The notes below the pieces were generated by a model. The model had not been told where the DNA came from. It made no database searches and saw nothing but the letters and a program-made list of their open reading frames with translations. This document shows, piece after piece, positions 60,132 to 64,000 of a stretch of DNA of 64,000 nucleotides. This stretch comes from Sternotherus odoratus. Its lineage: Eukaryota; Chordata; Testudines; Kinosternidae. The stretch lies in the NCBI GenBank assembly GCA_032164245.1, contig JAVMKO010000003.1:84364390-84428389 (forward strand). The letters are read 5' to 3'. A program made the translations under genes and the position numbers. Every line of letters starts with the position of its first letter. The stretch's first letter is position 1.

Positions 60132-60906
60132 ATTATTGTCATAAGTAGAAAGTAGCCTAGAATTAATTTTTACCTGTAAAGGGTTAACCTGAAAGTAACC
60201 TGAGAGGGGATGACGAACCGGAGATGCTAATCAACCTTGGAGAAAAAGAGAGTTTAGTTTCAGTTTAGCTCGCTCTCTCGCTGTTCACTCCGGCTATGGG
60301 ATGAACCACACCTATTTCTTTACTCTACCTATCTATAATCTTCTAACAAGTCAAGTTCAGTAGTAAGTGAATTATGCTCGAACTGTAACACTTGATAATT
60401 GATCCACGGTGTTCTTATACTGTTAAGCTTTAGCAGAGGAAGAATTTCCAGGGAGGGATCAGTAATGTTGTGTGATGCAAGGGGTTTTTTCTATTGATTT
60501 CTGTACAAGGGATTTATGCTTTTCTCTTTTTCTTTAATTAAAATTTTTCTTTTAAGACTCTGACTGCTTGTTTCCATTGGATAGATCCTGGTTTTGGATC
60601 GGGCACGTCTCACAGAAAGTGAGGATTTATTTTCTTTGTTTCTCAAACCTCTCCCAGGTAAAGGGAGGAGATTTGAGGGGTGTTAAAAAGGGTGTTCCAA
60701 TTTACAATTTACCCTAACCCATTGTTTTGTGGGCTTAAATTGGTGGTGGCAGTGGTACCAGTCCAGACACTGGAGAAGTTTGTGTTCTGGGGAAAAGTTT
60801 TAACCTAAGCTGGTAAAATAAGCTTGGGGAGTTATTTCTTTTTTCATGTGGGGTCCCCACATCTTTACCCTAGAGTTCAGAGTGGGGAGGCAATCCTGAC
60901 AATTAT
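60132..60906 (+). mobile_element. Solo LTR, family 2
   Basis: ATTAT at 60132-60136 and 60902-60906 is a perfect 5-bp target duplication around 765 bp starting TGTCATAAG and ending AATCCTGACA, with perfect TGTCA/TGACA terminal repeats. The AAGCTGGTAAAATAAGCTTG, GGGGTCCCCACATCTTTACC and AGAGTTCAGAGTGGGGAGG phrases are familiar from turtle LTRs. TTAATTAAA at 60535-60543 may be its poly(A) signal, suggesting plus orientation. Confidence 0.88.
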
Positions 60907-61535
60907 ATTTTCAAAACTGTTAATGGAGAAAGAAGGGGATGAAGCAAATCAATGTGAAAGACAGTAAGTGTAGACCAGTTAAATAAAATAGGGGCATAAT
61001 GATGGAGGGGGGGGGGGGGGATGGGACACTGCTTCTGTGATGTAAAACAGAGGTCTCTTTGATCCCTTGCAGTTACTAAAAATCCCATGAAAGATGCTTT
61101 GGCAAAAGAAAGGAGCTGTGTCTGCTTCAAAATCTTGGGCAAATTCCAGTGTTGTCACTACATCAGAACTGTCTAAATTTATACATACATGCTAATCTGT
61201 CCAGATTGGAACGTGAGCACATATGTGCATGCACTATTTAGGAGGTCAGAGCTCCTTTTTTTGCAAAATATTTCCCCCCTTTTCCACTCGGATCCTCTAA
61301 AAAGCTACCCTAGTGCAATGCTTTTCAATGGAATGAAAAGCTGGGTGCCTGTTTTTGTCCTCAAATGCCACTATTTTATTTCACTCAGGTGCTACATTTT
61401 ATGCCTAATTTCCCTCCAACCTCTTCACTTGCTGTTTCTAAACTGCTGCGTAGTATTGTTGACACTTATGTAATGGTTAACATCTCCTAGCTCAGAGGAT
61501 GCTCCATTTCAGCAATGTGTGAAGTGATCACTGTA
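60907..61535. other. No gene seen; contains a G14 run
   Basis: G14 at 61007-61020 is the longest G homopolymer in the window. The rest is AT-rich and unassigned. Confidence 0.45.
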
Positions 61536-61742
61536 TATGTATAGTATCAGAGAGGTAGCCGTGTTACTCTGGAATAGTAGAGGTAACAAAGAGTCCTGTG
61601 GCACCTTAAAGACTAACAAAAGTATTGAAGCATAAGCTTTCCTGGGCTAATACCCACTTCGTCGGATGCAAGCATCTTATGCTTCAATACTTTAGTTAGT
61701 CTTTAAGGTGCCACAGGACTCTTTGTTACCTATGTATAGTAT
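61536..61742 (+). mobile_element. Foldback GGCACCTTA retroelement with 12-bp target duplication
   Basis: TATGTATAGTAT at 61536-61547 and 61731-61742 is a perfect 12-bp target duplication around a 183-bp insert. The insert starts CAGAGAGGTAGCCGTGTTAC, runs through GAAGCATAAGCTTTCCTGGG to CACTTCGTCGGATGCAAGC, then turns back. Arm 61582-61636 and arm 61676-61730 are reverse complements at 54 of 55 positions, with a 39-base loop holding the hammerhead-like core. There is no poly(A) or microsatellite tail. Being enclosed by one duplication, the inverted copy was present at integration rather than added later. Confidence 0.9.
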
Positions 61743-61849
61743 GTAATTCTGTGAAAATACTTTGAGAGGCTTGGGAAAGATACTAATAATATGTAATAGA
61801 AACAAATATAGCTGCCAGATGCTAACACTTTTTTCCTTAAAATATTTCA

Positions 61850-62994
61850 CCAGCTGTGACGGTGCTGTTCCTGGTGGGATCCAACTGTGAGTGTCAGATC
61901 AGGACAGATTGCTTCCAAAGGGGCAACTACAGCCCAAAGCTGGGGTTTTTCCACACTAAGGCAAACCAAACCAGCCAAACAGAAAAGACTTTGGTTTCGC
62001 CCCACTGGCTAGCCACAAGTCACACAAGCAATTCCCTTAGACACTCCAGCTTCCCAGTATCACCACCAGCAGCCACCTGTCCTGGGGATCAATGGTTATG
62101 AAAACCAATACCCCAAATAAAGAAAACGGTTCTCCCCAATTCCAAAGAATCAGGCCCCAGACCCAAGTTAATATACAAATCAGATCTTCCCACAAATCAC
62201 GCTGTTGCCAATCCTTTAGAATCTAAAATCTAAAGGTTTATTATACAAGGAAAAAGGTATAGGTGAGGGTTAAGAATGGTTAAAAGAAATCAATTACATG
62301 CAGTAATGGCACATCTCTTGGTTCAGGCTTGCAGCAAAGGTAGAATAAACTGCAGGTTCAAATCAAAGTCTTTAGAAAGCATCCCATTTAAGGATGGGTC
62401 AGCACCTTAGTTCAGAGTTCACCTGTGTAGCAAAGTCCATTCAGAGCTGGAAGCAAGACAGGCTGCAGGCTGAAGGTAGAAGACCAAAAAATGGAGGGCT
62501 GTAGCAGCTTCCTTTATAGTTTTTTTCTCTCCCTGCTGTGAAAAGTCCAGCCCCATGGAGTTCTGGAACCACATGGGCAGATCACATGACCATGCATGAC
62601 TCATATTTGCAGGCAGCAGCCATTATGCCCAGGCTTTCTCTCGTAGACGTTTTGTCTGGATTGGAGCATTCCAAGCTCCCAGAGTCCATTGTGTTGCTGA
62701 TAGTCCCTTAATGGGCCATCAGGCAGCCCAAGCCAAGCTGATGCCCAGTATTCAGGAATCTTCTTCCCCAGCAGAGCACAATATTTGGAAAGACAGACAG
62801 TCCAGAGCCAATATTATAGCTCTAACTACACAATTGATACACACATATCACTGGCATATTCATAATCAGCCATTCATAACCTGGTTGTAGGCACCCATTA
62901 TGACCCCCTGTACATAAGATTTGGTGCCACTATGGACCCTGGTTGCAGCAATGATTTATAGGGTCCCAAATTATTTCAGTAACGTGACACCAGC
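61850..62994 (-). mobile_element. Solo LTR, family 3 (1135 bp)
   Basis: CCAGC at 61850-61854 and 62990-62994 is a perfect 5-bp target duplication around a block starting TGTGACGGTG and ending AACGTGACA. On the minus strand ACTATAAAGGAAGCTGC (about 62506-62522) reads as a TATA box, and AATAAACCTTTAG (about 62231-62243) as a poly(A) signal, giving a U3-R-U5 order in minus orientation. No viral coding sequence is present. Confidence 0.88.
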
Positions 62995-64000
62995 ACCCCC
63001 AGAATGCATGGAATCTTTGGGGGCTTTAGCTGTTAAAAATCTCAGGATTCTCTACTGAGGATATATGTATGTGCTTTTTCCAAGGACTCCAACAGCTGAA
63101 GTCTGGGAAAGGTATAAACCACTGAAAATAGGGTCTTATAATGGGAAGTGTCCATCAGCCTTACTAATAGGTGGTTTTGCCTTGCCTGTAACACAATATT
63201 TGGACTGGACTGCAAGGTGGAAAATGGACTCAAAGATTAAGGTACTCGCTCTTGGTGTAGATGGGTAAAGAATGAGTGGGCAGGGCCAGGGAATGGGCGG
63301 AGCCTTCAATCTTCACACACACACACTGGCCTCCCCAGCACTCCGGTGTCACAGATGGAGTAGTATCTGCACAAGGCAAAGGGCTTCCACAGATCACTTC
63401 CCCCTTGGAGAAAGGGGAGGACCAAGGACCAAATTATGACTCTCTGAGTCACAATTCAGTTCCTGGTCTGCTCTCAGGGCAGTATTGCCCCTTATTCATG
63501 GCTTGTGGTAACTCCAAAATGGGGCCCTTTCATAACGAGAGGAAATAAAACTCAGCCTAGTGTTCTGATGAGTTCCTGTCTGCATCCTGTAACACTTGCC
63601 CATACCGGTATTGCCCTGGCCTCTTCTTTTGTCATTCAGTTTCGCATGCATTCTATAACAATGTGCATTTCCTCACCTTTGGGGGCGAAGCCAGACTTTG
63701 AGGCACCTGCTCCCCTACTTGGTGTTAACTTTGCTTGTGCCAATCAGAAGCGAACACAAACAAGTTTTGGGCCCCGTCCCCTATGACACTTTTGTGATGT
63801 CATAGTTGGTACTTATGTTTCTGCCTGCCATGTGCAGACAGAGAGAAGAAAACGAATCCCGTGTATCCGTGTATCCTGTGTACCCCACGTAACCGAGCCT
63901 GATCACCTCGAAGCCTCTCTCTCAGCTCACGTGTTTCAAATAGAGCTTATACGTTTACCGGTCGTGTTATGTGTTGGTTTGTATTTGTAAGTATCAATTA
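62995..64000. other. No gene seen; window edge
   Basis: Mixed sequence with an (AC)n run at about 63317-63327. 63840-64000 has GTGTATCC and GTGTACC near-repeats and an LTR-like composition, possibly part of an element cut by the window edge. Not assignable. Confidence 0.35.

Noticed and set aside
61855..62989. Intact endogenous retrovirus
   Set aside because: Only LTR sequence is present, with target duplications directly on both sides and no gag, pol or env similarity.

Overview
This window is vertebrate nuclear DNA, most likely from a cryptodiran turtle. The evidence is one intact amniote developmental gene, OLIG3, in a gene-poor landscape strewn with CR1 LINE ends, MIR SINEs, solo LTRs, hAT-type and palindromic MITEs, and the short GGCACCTTA-containing retroelement that is abundant in turtle genomes. 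There are no bacterial-style operons and no CRISPR arrays. I found no second intact protein-coding gene.

Core locus (17.2-19.3 kb, minus strand): OLIG3 is a single open frame of 274 codons (19035 to 18211). A TATA box lies about 220 bp upstream of its ATG, and two AATAAA signals lie about 1 kb past the stop, so the whole transcription unit can be outlined from sequence. A G-rich template-strand tract follows the poly(A) signals.

Flanks of the gene: CpG-rich, CDS-free stretches lie on both sides, at 11.1-14.0 kb (downstream of OLIG3) and 22.1-23.6 kb (upstream). This resembles the multi-island domains around polycomb-regulated developmental regulators. Farther out, several stretches free of recognisable repeats carry dense homeodomain, TCF/LEF, T-box, POU and E-box words (6.1-6.5, 15.6-16.0, 24.5-24.7, 26.1-26.4, 34.4-34.7, 42.3-42.5, 49.1-49.2, 53.2-53.6, 56.0 kb). 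I list these as candidate long-range enhancers, without conservation data.

Transposon landscape: the left edge has a decayed Myb/SANT-domain fragment. From 27.5 kb to the right edge the window is mostly repeat-rich desert. Four solo LTRs (39.5, 57.8, 60.1 and 61.9 kb) each have perfect 5-bp target-site duplications. A hAT-type element at 45.0-46.2 kb has an 8-bp duplication and carries a 48-bp minisatellite.

Most interesting signal: two copies of the GGCACCTTA element (31.4 and 61.5 kb) are foldbacks, in which the element is followed by its own inverted copy. Each entire foldback is bounded by a perfect 12-bp target-site duplication, so the inverted structure seems to have integrated as one unit. 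A third insertion (7.9 kb) has a 13-bp duplication and an internal 18-bp triplication. Longer copies contain a hammerhead-ribozyme-like core on their minus sense. Together these features suggest a Penelope-like rather than an ordinary tRNA-SINE origin. That is an inference and needs alignment and cleavage tests.
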